Part shown: positions 44,867-53,231 of the stretch, piece by piece
How positions within the stretch are numbered: position 1 is the stretch's first letter
How the letters are laid out: every line of letters starts with the position of its first letter
NCBI RefSeq assembly: GCF_900104335.1
Contig: NZ_FMXT01000002.1
Location: 434,001 to 498,000, forward strand
Length of the DNA stretch: 64,000 bases
Direction of reading: 5' to 3'
Origin: Pseudobutyrivibrio sp. YE44
GTDB lineage: Bacteria > Bacillota > Clostridia > Lachnospirales > Lachnospiraceae
Position numbers and translations under genes: made by a program
The notes under the pieces: model-generated
Told to the model about the DNA's origin: nothing
Databases searched by the model: none
What the model saw: only the letters and a program-made list of their open reading frames with translations

Positions 44867-44938
44867 AGTTACGCGAATAACTATCTACAAACAAAGTAAC
44901 TCAGGGAAGTTCGGCCGTCAACGGTTATGCACATAACT
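44867..44938 (-). promoter_or_regulatory. Promoter and two LacI-type operators of the alpha-glucoside operon
   Basis: AGTTACGCGAATAACT at 44867-44882 and GGTTATGCACATAACT at 44923-44938 are near-palindromes centred on CG or CA. Between them, on the minus strand, lie TTGACG (44916-44921), 17 bp, and TACTTT (44893-44898). Operators thus bracket the promoter, allowing looping or double blocking. Confidence 0.82.
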
Positions 44939-44980
44939 ATTAAATTATCCCATAATCCCCAACGTGAATTTGTTATTATT

Positions 44981-45988
44981 TCACAAGCCTCTGGTGGACT
45001 CCCTTATAACCAATTCAACAGGCATTTTTATGCTATGTCCAACCTCCTTGCCTGCTATCATCTTAAGCATACTCTCCACTGCCAGCTTGGCTTTTTTCTC
45101 CACATTCTGGCTGACCGTTGTAATCTTTGGAGTGCAAATTGTGGAGTAGTTGATATTGTCATATCCAGAGATGGAAATATCCTCTGGCACCTTCACCCCC
45201 TTGCTCTGGAGGAAATTAATAAGCTGAAGAGCATAAAAATCTGAGATGCAAAAGATAGCTGTTTTTTCCATCATCTGAGAATAAAGCCTGTTCATACCAT
45301 CAAGCATTTCTTCTTTTTCGATATCAATTATAAAATGTGAGCTTTCATCTATTGGAACCCCAGCATCCTCAAAGGCCTTTTTAAAGCCTCTCCATCTGTG
45401 TCTGTCCTCCTCACAATCCGTATCATCCAGCATTGCCACCTTTGTGTGCCCTGCACTTATAAAGTATTTTCCAGTGATATAACCACCATTAAAATCATCT
45501 ATAAAAATCTGAACCAGCTTGTTGTATTCATATGCAAAAGAAGCATCTATAGTAACTATAGGCTTTACGTACTGACTTGAAACCTGAAGCATAACATCCT
45601 TTTTGTGATTACAAAGTATAAGGCCATCTAGGTTCCAACGCATGGCATCCTTTAAAATCTGGTCTGCAGACTGATTTAGGATAATAAGAATATATTTGTC
45701 ATTCTTCCGAAACTCTTTTTCCAGATAAGAGAAAAAGATTCCAAAATAAGGATCAGATAGAATATTTTTCTTTTCCTGACCATTCATTACTGCCACCCCA
45801 ATCAAACCTGAACTCCGGCTAACTAAAGATAAAGCCGACTGATTGGAAATGTATCCACTTTCTGCAATTTCTTTTTCTATTTTTTCCCTTACAGCAGGTG
45901 AAACCTTTTCAGTTTTTCCATGGAGTACATAGGATACTGACGCAGTGCTAACACCACATTTTTCTGCAATATCTTTAATTCTTACCAT
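44981..45988 (-). CDS. LacI-family regulator of the alpha-glucoside locus
   Basis: A 335-residue repressor with N-terminal HTH (IKDIAEKCGVSTASVSYVLHGK) and hinge, then a periplasmic-binding-like sensor domain (VPEDISISGYDNINYSTICTPKITT). It sits between the two GH13 genes. Three related operators, two at the GH13 operon promoter and one over its own -10 box, point to control of both operons and of itself. Confidence 0.93.
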   Translation of the reverse strand: MVRIKDIAEKCGVSTASVSYVLHGKTEKVSPAVREKIEKEIAESGYISNQSALSLVSRSSGLIGVAVMNGQEKKNILSDPYFGIFFSYLEKEFRKNDKYILIILNQSADQILKDAMRWNLDGLILCNHKKDVMLQVSSQYVKPIVTIDASFAYEYNKLVQIFIDDFNGGYITGKYFISAGHTKVAMLDDTDCEEDRHRWRGFKKAFEDAGVPIDESSHFIIDIEKEEMLDGMNRLYSQMMEKTAIFCISDFYALQLINFLQSKGVKVPEDISISGYDNINYSTICTPKITTVSQNVEKKAKLAVESMLKMIAGKEVGHSIKMPVELVIRESTRGL

Positions 45989-46012
45989 CGTTCAATACCT
46001 CCCATTAATTTT

Positions 46013-46042
46013 AGTTATACGCATAACCTATTTACCTGTCAA
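46013..46042 (-). promoter_or_regulatory. Autoregulated promoter of the LacI gene
   Basis: TTGACA (46037-46042), 17 bp, TATAAC (46014-46019) on the minus strand. The operator AGTTATACGCATAACC (46013-46028) covers the -10. The same site may also control the divergent GH13 gene at 46098. Confidence 0.82.
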
Positions 46043-46097
46043 GATTTTTATGCTACCTTTCAGTTAGATTAAAAATGTATTTTAGGGGGACAATTTC

Positions 46098-47777
46098 ATG
46101 GAGCGCAAGTGGTGGCACAACAAAATTGCATACCAAATTTATCCAAAAAGCTTTAAGGATTCAAACGGGGATGGTATTGGTGATATTCGTGGCATTATTG
46201 AAAAGCTAGACTATCTTGCCAATTTAGGTATCGATATTCTATGGCTCTCCCCTATTTACAAATCCCCTTTAGCTGACCAGGGCTACGACATATCAGACTA
46301 CTACGATATCGACCCTCGTTTTGGCACTATGGAGGATTTAGAGGAGTTGATTGCCAAAGCCAAAGAGCGTGGCATTGGCATTGTAATGGACCTTGTTGTA
46401 AACCACTGCTCCGACGAACATGAGTGGTTTAAAAAGGCCTGTGAGGATCCAGATGGCCCTTATGGAAAGTTCTTCTACATTGAAGATTATAAGGAGGGTC
46501 AGCCTTTACCTTGCAATTGGAGAAGCTATTTTGGTGGCTCATGCTGGGAAAAGCTTCCTGGACACCAGGATAAAATATATCTTCACGTATTTCACAAAAA
46601 GCAGCCAGATTTAAATTGGGAAAATCCTCTTCTTCGTAAAGAGGTTTACAAAATGATTAACTGGTGGTTGGATAAGGGAATTGCTGGTTTTAGAATCGAT
46701 GCAATTATAAACATCAAGAAGAAGCTACCATTCAAAGATTATCCTGTTGATAGAGAGGATGGTCTTTCATCCATGGAAAATATGTTAAAGGAAGCTACAG
46801 GCATTGGGGAATTCTTAGGAGAAATGGCAGCAGAAACCTTCAGAAAATATGATGCCTTTTCCGTTGGAGAGGTCTTCAATGAAAAGGATTCTGAGCTTCC
46901 ACTTTTTATTGGAGATAATGGATACTTTTCATCTATGTTTGATTTCTCCACCACTGGGCTTGGTCAAAACGACCAGGGCTTCCATGCAGCCAAAGAAATC
47001 ACACCAAAGGAATACAGAGACGCCATTTTCAAAGCTCATGAACGTGTGGAAGGAATTGGCTATCTTTCCAATATAATCGAAAACCACGATGAACCTCGTG
47101 GCGTATCACGTTATATCCCGGCATCAGGGCTTTCCTGCAAAAGCAAGAAGATGCTGGCTGGTATATACTTCCTTCTTCCAGGCATTCCTTTTATCTATCA
47201 GGGTCAGGAGATTGGTATGGAGAACCTGGCCCAGGTAGATTGCCTGGATCAGTTGGATGACTGTGCTAACATCGATGTGTATAACACTGCTATAAACGCC
47301 GGACTTAGTGAGAAAGAAGCCTTGGAGGTTTTGAGAAAACATTCTAGAGATAATGCCAGAACACCTTTCCAATGGTCGGCTGAAAAGAATGCTGGCTTCA
47401 GCGAAGCTGAGCCTTGGCTACTGGTTAATCCTAACTACAAAGATATAAATTGGGAATCTCAGGTTAACGATTCCGATTCAGTCTTTAACTTTTATAAAAA
47501 GCTTATACAACTACGTAAGAACCCTGAATACGAATCAACCTTGGTTTACGGCACATTCCAACCAGCCCACACCGATATAGACAACCTGGTATGCTACTAC
47601 CGTCGCGGCGACAAAACCCTGGTCGTACTGGCGAACTTCCAAGACAAGTCGATTGAATTACCATTAGCGTCCAATATTAACAAAATCATTCTAGCAAACC
47701 GCGCCGATATTACTTACAATTCAGATACCATTAAATTATTAAGCTACGACTTTCTCATAGCTGAAGTAACGAAGTAA
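46098..47777 (+). CDS. GH13 alpha-glucosidase, second paralogue
   Basis: A 559-residue cytoplasmic enzyme with DLVVNHCSDEH, GFRIDAIINI (nucleophile), GEVFNE (acid/base) and NHDEPRG. It differs from the 43175 enzyme in the substrate-site loops (IIN after the nucleophile, and NHDEPR instead of NHDQPR), suggesting a different preferred linkage or chain length. It is divergent from the LacI gene with an operator in between. GGGGGGACAATTTC precedes the ATG. Confidence 0.93.
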   Translation: MERKWWHNKIAYQIYPKSFKDSNGDGIGDIRGIIEKLDYLANLGIDILWLSPIYKSPLADQGYDISDYYDIDPRFGTMEDLEELIAKAKERGIGIVMDLVVNHCSDEHEWFKKACEDPDGPYGKFFYIEDYKEGQPLPCNWRSYFGGSCWEKLPGHQDKIYLHVFHKKQPDLNWENPLLRKEVYKMINWWLDKGIAGFRIDAIINIKKKLPFKDYPVDREDGLSSMENMLKEATGIGEFLGEMAAETFRKYDAFSVGEVFNEKDSELPLFIGDNGYFSSMFDFSTTGLGQNDQGFHAAKEITPKEYRDAIFKAHERVEGIGYLSNIIENHDEPRGVSRYIPASGLSCKSKKMLAGIYFLLPGIPFIYQGQEIGMENLAQVDCLDQLDDCANIDVYNTAINAGLSEKEALEVLRKHSRDNARTPFQWSAEKNAGFSEAEPWLLVNPNYKDINWESQVNDSDSVFNFYKKLIQLRKNPEYESTLVYGTFQPAHTDIDNLVCYYRRGDKTLVVLANFQDKSIELPLASNINKIILANRADITYNSDTIKLLSYDFLIAEVTK

Positions 47778-47848
47778 AAATACATGTCGTCCTTTCGACA
47801 GAGTAAAAATCCAGCTCAATCTATTCTGTAAAAATTGAGACAAAACAA

Positions 47849-47944
47849 GAGCCCACTGTAGGCATCAAGCTATTATGTTTCTCAAGGAAAGCTTTCTATG
47901 GCTTTCCGGAGAAATATAATGCTTGTAGCCGTAACAGTGGGCTC
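47849..47944. terminator. Long 96-nt hairpin between convergent genes
   Basis: GAGCCCACTGT/ACAGTGGGCTC closes a stem that continues with short internal loops through CAAGC/GCTTG, ATTAT/ATAAT, TTTCTC/GAGAAA and GGAAAGC/GCTTTCC, about 37 base pairs in all. Only weak T-rich tails follow. It separates the GH13 gene from the convergent binding-protein gene and may terminate both. Confidence 0.7.
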
Positions 47945-47960
47945 GTATTATTCTACAAAC

Positions 47961-48950
47961 TTACAAATATGATTTAGCGTTATTTTTGTCGATGGCTACG
48001 AAAGGTACCCATATGAATTTACCATCCTCGGTAGCCCCTTCAATATCGGTAATATCCTTACCCTTTGCAAGAGCCTGTACTGCCTGCATAGCAGCCTTTG
48101 ACTGAGCCTCTGTATCCTGGAGAACGGTCATATACATATCACCATCTAATATTGCCTGGCATCCATCAGAGGAACCATCTAGTCCTGCCACAAGAATCTT
48201 GCTGGTGTCATAACCATTATCCTTAAGCCACTGAATAGCGCTGAGAGCCATAGCATCATTATTAGAGAAGATGCAATCGAAGGACTGATTAGTATTCTTA
48301 AATACATCCAGCTTCTTATAAGCAGTATCTCCTGACCAATCCATAAAATCTGCAAACACCAAATTAATCTCAACCTGATTATCCCAGAAGAAATACTTTA
48401 TAGCATCTGTTCTTGGGGCAACAGCTGAATGACCCTTCTGGCCCTTTAAAACAATGGCATTGACTGTGGTTGGTTTACCAAGTCCATTCCAGATATACTC
48501 TGCCTGATAGGTACCAGCATCCTGCTCGTAGGAAGCTACATAAACATATTGGTTAGCCTTTAAATAGTCTTCTCCTGGTTTGTTGTTGATGAAAACAATA
48601 GGAGTTCCATTTGCAGCTGCTTCCATCTGTAAAGCTGTAGAGGCATCTGCCAATCTACAAACAATTACAGCGTACTGTCCGTTAGCAGCCTCAATCTGTT
48701 CCTTCTGCTTAGCTGTGTTTTTCTCACAATATACAACATCGTAAGTATATCCCATCTGAGATAGCTCTCCAGAAGCAACCTCTAAGAATTTACTAAGGTA
48801 AGATGATCCCTCATCATGGAAAGCAAAGAGGATTTTTTTGCTACTAGAACCTGAACCTCCACTAGATGAGCTTCCACATCCTACCAAAGATGACATTATA
48901 AGGGTTAATGCAAATAGCACTATGGAAATTTTCTTAAAAATCTTTTTCAT
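47961..48950 (-). CDS. Periplasmic-binding-type sugar-binding lipoprotein, chemoreceptor partner 1
   Basis: A 329-residue RbsB/MglB-type lipoprotein: lipobox SSLVGCGS, Ser/Gly linker, and a type I binding-protein fold with PIVFINNKPG and DCIFSNNDAMALSAIQWLKDNGY. It follows a chemoreceptor gene by 12 bp and has no permease or ATPase nearby, so it probably binds a sugar and presents it to that receptor rather than to a transporter. A paralogous pair occurs at 58578-61590. Confidence 0.88.
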   Translation of the reverse strand: MKKIFKKISIVLFALTLIMSSLVGCGSSSSGGSGSSSKKILFAFHDEGSSYLSKFLEVASGELSQMGYTYDVVYCEKNTAKQKEQIEAANGQYAVIVCRLADASTALQMEAAANGTPIVFINNKPGEDYLKANQYVYVASYEQDAGTYQAEYIWNGLGKPTTVNAIVLKGQKGHSAVAPRTDAIKYFFWDNQVEINLVFADFMDWSGDTAYKKLDVFKNTNQSFDCIFSNNDAMALSAIQWLKDNGYDTSKILVAGLDGSSDGCQAILDGDMYMTVLQDTEAQSKAAMQAVQALAKGKDITDIEGATEDGKFIWVPFVAIDKNNAKSYL

Positions 48951-48962
48951 GCTGACACCTCC

Positions 48963-50966
48963 CTAAATCTTAAACTGCTGTACATAAGATGTAAGCGTAT
49001 CTGATGTATTAGCAAGCTCATGAGAATTATCAGCTACATCCTGACTGCTTTGAGTAATGCTGTTTGCCTGCTCAACCATATGATGACTGGTCTCAAGAAT
49101 TTCATCGGCACTAGCGGCCTGCTCCTCAGAAATAGCAGCTACATTTCCTGCTACATCATCTACCTTTTGAACATCCTGAATCATAAGATCAATCAGCTCA
49201 TTAGACTTCTCAATGTTCTGGTAAATCTGATCGAAGGTTCCAACGGCTGTATGAATCAACTCGCTGTTTTCTTCAATATCCCTAGCACTTGCCTCGGCCT
49301 GACTAACAACATCCTCAATCAAACGTCTAACGTCATTAATCAGATTAGAAATATTATCAGCACTCTGTGCGGAATTCTGTGCCAACTTTCCAATCTCATC
49401 AGCAACAACTGCGAAGCCCTTTCCAGCTTCACCTGCACGGGCTGCCTCAATTGATGCATTAAGCGATAACAGATTTGTTTCGTCTGCAATCTCGGCAATC
49501 AAGCTTACAATCTTTGTAATCTCATCGGAAGCCTTGCCTACCTTATCGATAGACTCTACCAGCTCATTATTGCTAGCCTTGATGCCATCCATAGCCTTTG
49601 AAAGATGTTCCATATCCGAACGGCCCTTCTTACTGATTTCAACAGTCTCCTTCATGCTGGCATTAGCCTGATTAGAATTTTCTCTTGTATCAGCAACTAC
49701 CATAGCAAGAGTTGTGGCATTCTCTGCAATTTCATTAACTGCAACTGCAAGCTGATCTACAGTAGTATTCAAATTCTGCATTGCTTCTGCCTGAGATCTT
49801 GAAGCATCATACATATCCTTTGAAACTCGATCAGAATTCTCAGACTGTTCTTTTAGCTTTTCAGATTCGTTATTAATAGAGGTCAACATGCCTCTCATGG
49901 ATTTAACGAATTCTGAAACCTTTCCACCCATTATGCCGATTTCATCGTTGCTTTCCTGAACAATATCTATTGTGAAATCACCTTCAGACATGTCAGTAAT
50001 ATGTTTGGTAATAGTACCAAGAGGTGCAATTACTCTTGCGATTGTAATGTTGATTAAAACAATAATGAAAACTAAAGCAACTAAACCTATAGCAACCATT
50101 ACGTTTGTAAGTCTAAGCACTGTCTTCATGAATACAGAATGTGGTACGTATGATACTAATACCCAATCAGTACCTTCAATTTGTCTAAAAGCAACCTCAT
50201 AGTCTCCAATAGTTGTTGTACTAAAGTCTCTAGTAAAGAGCTTTACAGCAATCCCCTTCATAGTTGGGTCACTATCTGAATCTAGAAGCTGCGTAGAAAC
50301 TCTACTATCATCTCTATGGGCAAGAATAGTATTTGTATCTGCAAGGTCAACTAAGAAGGACTCTGCTGAATCCATCTTTACACCTGAGTTAACGATTATA
50401 CTAATCTGGTCCAAGGTTAAGTCTGCAGCAAAAACTCTTACTTCAGAATTACCATCATCAATAAGACCTGCCGCACTTAGTACATTTTTTCCATCCTCAT
50501 CTGTGTAGGAAGAACCATAAGCAAGATTTACTCTGGTAATACCTTCCTTAAACCAAGGCTCATCCTTTATAGTGCCAAACTGCTTTGAGGATTCTTCAGC
50601 CTTAAAGGTACGACCATTTACAGATGCAATATATGGTCCATTTTTACAGTATTTATTTACACCATAGTTAGCATCCATAATAGCCTGTAATTGTTCATCA
50701 TCAGGCTTGGTTTTTTCAATATCATTTTTTACAGCAGAAAAGGTGGCTAAATTTTGATTTAGCCATGCCTCAATATTATCTCCCTGATTTGCAATTGACG
50801 AATCAAGCTGTGCCGTAGCCATATCAATAAGGGCTGTTCTTGCCAGCTGACTCGAAAAAGCTACCAGTGCAATAACTGTAAGAGTTACTGCTGGTACAAT
50901 AATGAATAACAGCTTAGTTTTAATCTTTCGCTGTTTTCTGTTTTTAGAGTTAGATTCTTTTGCCAT
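48963..50966 (-). CDS. Methyl-accepting chemotaxis protein 1
   Basis: A 667-residue receptor: cytoplasmic basic start, TM1 (about 18-40), an extracellular Cache-type sensor to about 275 ([20 protein letters not shown]), TM2, HAMP ([20 protein letters not shown]) and a signalling domain with the conserved tip [34 protein letters not shown] (shown in parts in the family). The start at 50966 follows AGGAGGTAGGTGC. It is transcribed with its binding protein. No CheA/CheW genes lie in the window. Confidence 0.92.
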   Translation of the reverse strand: MAKESNSKNRKQRKIKTKLLFIIVPAVTLTVIALVAFSSQLARTALIDMATAQLDSSIANQGDNIEAWLNQNLATFSAVKNDIEKTKPDDEQLQAIMDANYGVNKYCKNGPYIASVNGRTFKAEESSKQFGTIKDEPWFKEGITRVNLAYGSSYTDEDGKNVLSAAGLIDDGNSEVRVFAADLTLDQISIIVNSGVKMDSAESFLVDLADTNTILAHRDDSRVSTQLLDSDSDPTMKGIAVKLFTRDFSTTTIGDYEVAFRQIEGTDWVLVSYVPHSVFMKTVLRLTNVMVAIGLVALVFIIVLINITIARVIAPLGTITKHITDMSEGDFTIDIVQESNDEIGIMGGKVSEFVKSMRGMLTSINNESEKLKEQSENSDRVSKDMYDASRSQAEAMQNLNTTVDQLAVAVNEIAENATTLAMVVADTRENSNQANASMKETVEISKKGRSDMEHLSKAMDGIKASNNELVESIDKVGKASDEITKIVSLIAEIADETNLLSLNASIEAARAGEAGKGFAVVADEIGKLAQNSAQSADNISNLINDVRRLIEDVVSQAEASARDIEENSELIHTAVGTFDQIYQNIEKSNELIDLMIQDVQKVDDVAGNVAAISEEQAASADEILETSHHMVEQANSITQSSQDVADNSHELANTSDTLTSYVQQFKI

Positions 50967-51153
50967 GCACCTACCTCCTACCAATACATTGTCAATCTAT
51001 ATTCTATACCCCTAGATAATCTGATTGTTGTTTTTCACTTTTATTTCATTCTTAATTCATTATTTTTACCTAATTTCACACTGGGTGAGTATTAGAGTAT
51101 TTTCCTCACTGTCATTATTAGCCTCGAATTATTTTGATATTATTTTTTGCAAT

Positions 51154-51183
51154 AGAAAAGAGCCTTGGCATCTGCCAAGGCTC
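51154..51183 (-). terminator. Terminator after the efp operon
   Basis: GAGCCTTGGCA/TGCCAAGGCTC, 11-bp perfect stem with a 2-nt centre and a TTTTC tail on the minus strand. Confidence 0.88.
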
Positions 51184-51200
51184 ATAACTAGCAACAAATA

Positions 51201-51401
51201 TTATTTTGAGAGTCTAGTTACAATTCTATCAAGGGTCTCGCTAGGAACTATACTGTCCCTATAAAGCTGATTAATTGTACTTTCGCTTCCAAGAAGAGCA
51301 GTCACGTCAAGCCAAGTGTCTTTCTGAAACTCCTCATCGAAAACAGCAAATATTTTTCTATTTTGTAAAAGCTGCGAAAGCGGGTATTCTCTATAATCCA
51401 T
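51201..51401 (-). CDS. Small protein downstream of efp, unknown
   Basis: A 66-residue protein (MDYREYPLSQLLQNRKIFAV to IVTRLSK) starting 2 bp after the efp stop, so translation is probably coupled. It appears helical and acidic, without membrane segments. No family recognised. The shared terminator supports an efp operon of two genes. Confidence 0.65.
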   Translation of the reverse strand: MDYREYPLSQLLQNRKIFAVFDEEFQKDTWLDVTALLGSESTINQLYRDSIVPSETLDRIVTRLSK

Positions 51402-51403
51402 AA

Positions 51404-51961
51404 TTAAACTCTTGAGAGGTACTCTCCTGTTCTTGTGTCAATCTTGATTGTTTCACCGTTCTCAACGAAAAGAGGAACGTAAACAACTGCGCCAGTCTCA
51501 ACAGTAGCAGGCTTTGTAGCACCTGTAGCTGTATCGCCCTTGAAACCTGGCTCTGTATCTGTAATCTGAAGCTCTACGAACATAGGTGGCTCAACTGAGA
51601 AGATAGAACCATTATGTGAAAGCATCTTTACGATTTCATTTTCCTTAACAAACTTGAGAGCATCACCAATCTGATCTGCTGTAAGAGCAACCTGATCGTA
51701 TGTCTCAACATCCATGAAGTTGAAAAGCTCGCCATCGTTGTAAAGGTACTGCATATCCTTACGATCGATACGTGCTGCTGGGAACTTCTCTGTAGGACGG
51801 AAAGATGTTTCTGTAACACCACCGTTCTTGATGTTCTTAAGCTTTGTACGAACGAAAGCTGCGCCCTTACCTGGCTTTACGTGCTGGAACTCGATAACCT
51901 GATAAACCTGATTGTCCATCTCGATTGTCATACCGTTTCTGAAATCACCGGCTGTAATCAT
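51404..51961 (-). CDS. efp: Translation elongation factor P
   Basis: A 185-residue EF-P with three beta-barrel domains. The tip loop [17 protein letters not shown] carries the Lys that some bacteria modify. It relieves ribosome stalling at polyproline, relevant here because the window encodes proteins with PAPAP and NPP repeats. TTAAGGAGGATTTT precedes the ATG. Confidence 0.97.
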   Translation of the reverse strand: MITAGDFRNGMTIEMDNQVYQVIEFQHVKPGKGAAFVRTKLKNIKNGGVTETSFRPTEKFPAARIDRKDMQYLYNDGELFNFMDVETYDQVALTADQIGDALKFVKENEIVKMLSHNGSIFSVEPPMFVELQITDTEPGFKGDTATGATKPATVETGAVVYVPLFVENGETIKIDTRTGEYLSRV

Positions 51962-52123
51962 TATAAAATCCTCCTTAATATGGCACTTCTTTCGTGCCTT
52001 TCAAACTAATTCATTGGCCTAAGCCACACTCGTATACAGTATTTTACCTCAGAATTGCAAGTTTTTCAAGACATTTCTAATCAGACAGATTATGCTAACA
52101 TGGTAAAAAAGAGGAGAAAACCC

Positions 52124-52561
52124 ATGGAAATAGAAAGAAAATTTTTAATTAAAGAATTACCCGATTTATCTAAATATGAATACGTAGATATTGAACAGGG
52201 CTACCTATCCACTAACCCTGTGGTTCGTATCCGAAAAAAGAACGACAAATACATTCTAACTTACAAAGGAAGTGGCCTTATGGCCCGAGAGGAAATCGAA
52301 GCTAGCCTCACCAAGGAAGCCTACCAACACCTATTAGAAAAGATAGATGGCCACGCCATCACAAAGCGTCGCTATCTCATTCCCTTCGAACCATACACCA
52401 TCGAACTAGACGTCTTCGAAGGACACAAAAAAGGTCTCATTATGGCGGAAGTCGAGTTCCCATCCCTTGAGGAAGCCAACGCCTTCGTAGCTCCCGACTG
52501 GTTCGGCGACGACGTCACCGAAGACCGTAGCTACCACAACAGCAACATGATCTGGGGATGA
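52124..52561 (+). CDS. CYTH-domain triphosphate tunnel protein
   Basis: A 145-residue protein with the ExExK motif in MEIERKFLI, then RIRKKNDKYILTYKGSG and a basic/acidic tunnel pattern ending in AEVEFPSLEEA. CYTH proteins hydrolyse triphosphates or inorganic polyphosphate. The start at 52124 follows GAGGAGAAAACCC. The 3' half is much richer in C-ending codons than the 5' half. A terminator overlaps the stop codon. Confidence 0.9.
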   Translation: MEIERKFLIKELPDLSKYEYVDIEQGYLSTNPVVRIRKKNDKYILTYKGSGLMAREEIEASLTKEAYQHLLEKIDGHAITKRRYLIPFEPYTIELDVFEGHKKGLIMAEVEFPSLEEANAFVAPDWFGDDVTEDRSYHNSNMIWG

Positions 52562-52580
52562 CTATTCATCCCCTTTTTTT
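52554..52580 (+). terminator. Terminator of the CYTH gene
   Basis: GGGGATG/CATCCCC with a 6-nt loop and seven T; the stop codon lies in the loop region. The giant hairpin element begins within two bases of the T-tract. Confidence 0.92.
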
Positions 52581-52581
52581 G

Positions 52582-53190
52582 TCACTATTCACAGACTTCA
52601 GTTATTTGATTTCTAGGGGCACCTTATACTATGGAGGTATAGGTGAATTTGAGCAGAATAATAGATTCTCTTAATGCTGCAAATGTAGCTTTCAGTGGAT
52701 GTCCTTTCATTGGTTTTGCACTTTGTAGCTACTGTATGTATAGCTCAGACACTTGTAAGTTATAACAATGCTCCCCCTCAGGGTATATAACTATCAGTTG
52801 CTTCCATACTCCATTTGCTAAGTAAAATTAAAAAAGCAGGTTTTGAATATATAGTCACCGTGGCACATTCAACATCGTGTCTCAAGTGACCACTGCAGCC
52901 GCCATCCTAGCGGCTGCTGCCTATATATACAAAACCTGCTTTTTATTTTACTAAGCGCATTTCAAATTCCAGCAACTGATAGTTATGTACCCTGAGGGGG
53001 AGCATTACTAAAAATAGAGTGTGTCTGAGCAATACATACTGTAGTGCACAAAGTGCAAAGAATTGAAAGAACATCCACAATAAGAAAAGCTACATGTAGC
53101 ATTTAGAGAATCATTATTTTGCGATTGAACCTATACGTCCATAGTATAAGGTGTCCCTAGAATCAGAGGAGTACGCACTGTGAATAGTGA
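52582..53190 (+). repeat. Giant hairpin element, copy 1
   Basis: A 609-bp imperfect palindrome with no credible ORF. The ends TCACTATTCACAG/CTGTGAATAGTGA pair, as do the outer arms (52582-52671 with 53106-53190), middle arms (for example CCCCCTCAGGGT...ACCCTGAGGGGG) and inner arms (AAAGCAGGTTTTG...CAAAACCTGCTTT). The tip (about 52853-52931) has TATATAG/CTATATA closing two small hairpins, one being GCAGCCGC/GCGGCTGC. It fills the space between the T-tracts of two convergent terminators. Strand is assigned arbitrarily from the tip (GTCACCGTGGCAC reading +). Confidence 0.85.
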
Positions 53191-53191
53191 T

Positions 53192-53225
53192 AAAAAAATC
53201 CCGGCGAGAATAGTCCTCGCCGGGA
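53192..53225 (-). terminator. Terminator of the GH13_18 phosphorylase gene
   Basis: TCCCGGCGAG/CTCGCCGGGA with a 7-nt loop and seven T on the minus strand; giant hairpin copy 1 ends one base from the T-tract. Confidence 0.92.
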
Positions 53226-53231
53226 AATTCA

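Noticed and set aside
52582-53190. Giant hairpin as a CRISPR array, integron attC array or rRNA fragment
   Set aside because: There are no regularly spaced short repeats, no integrase and no rRNA-like motifs; the structure is a single long palindrome.
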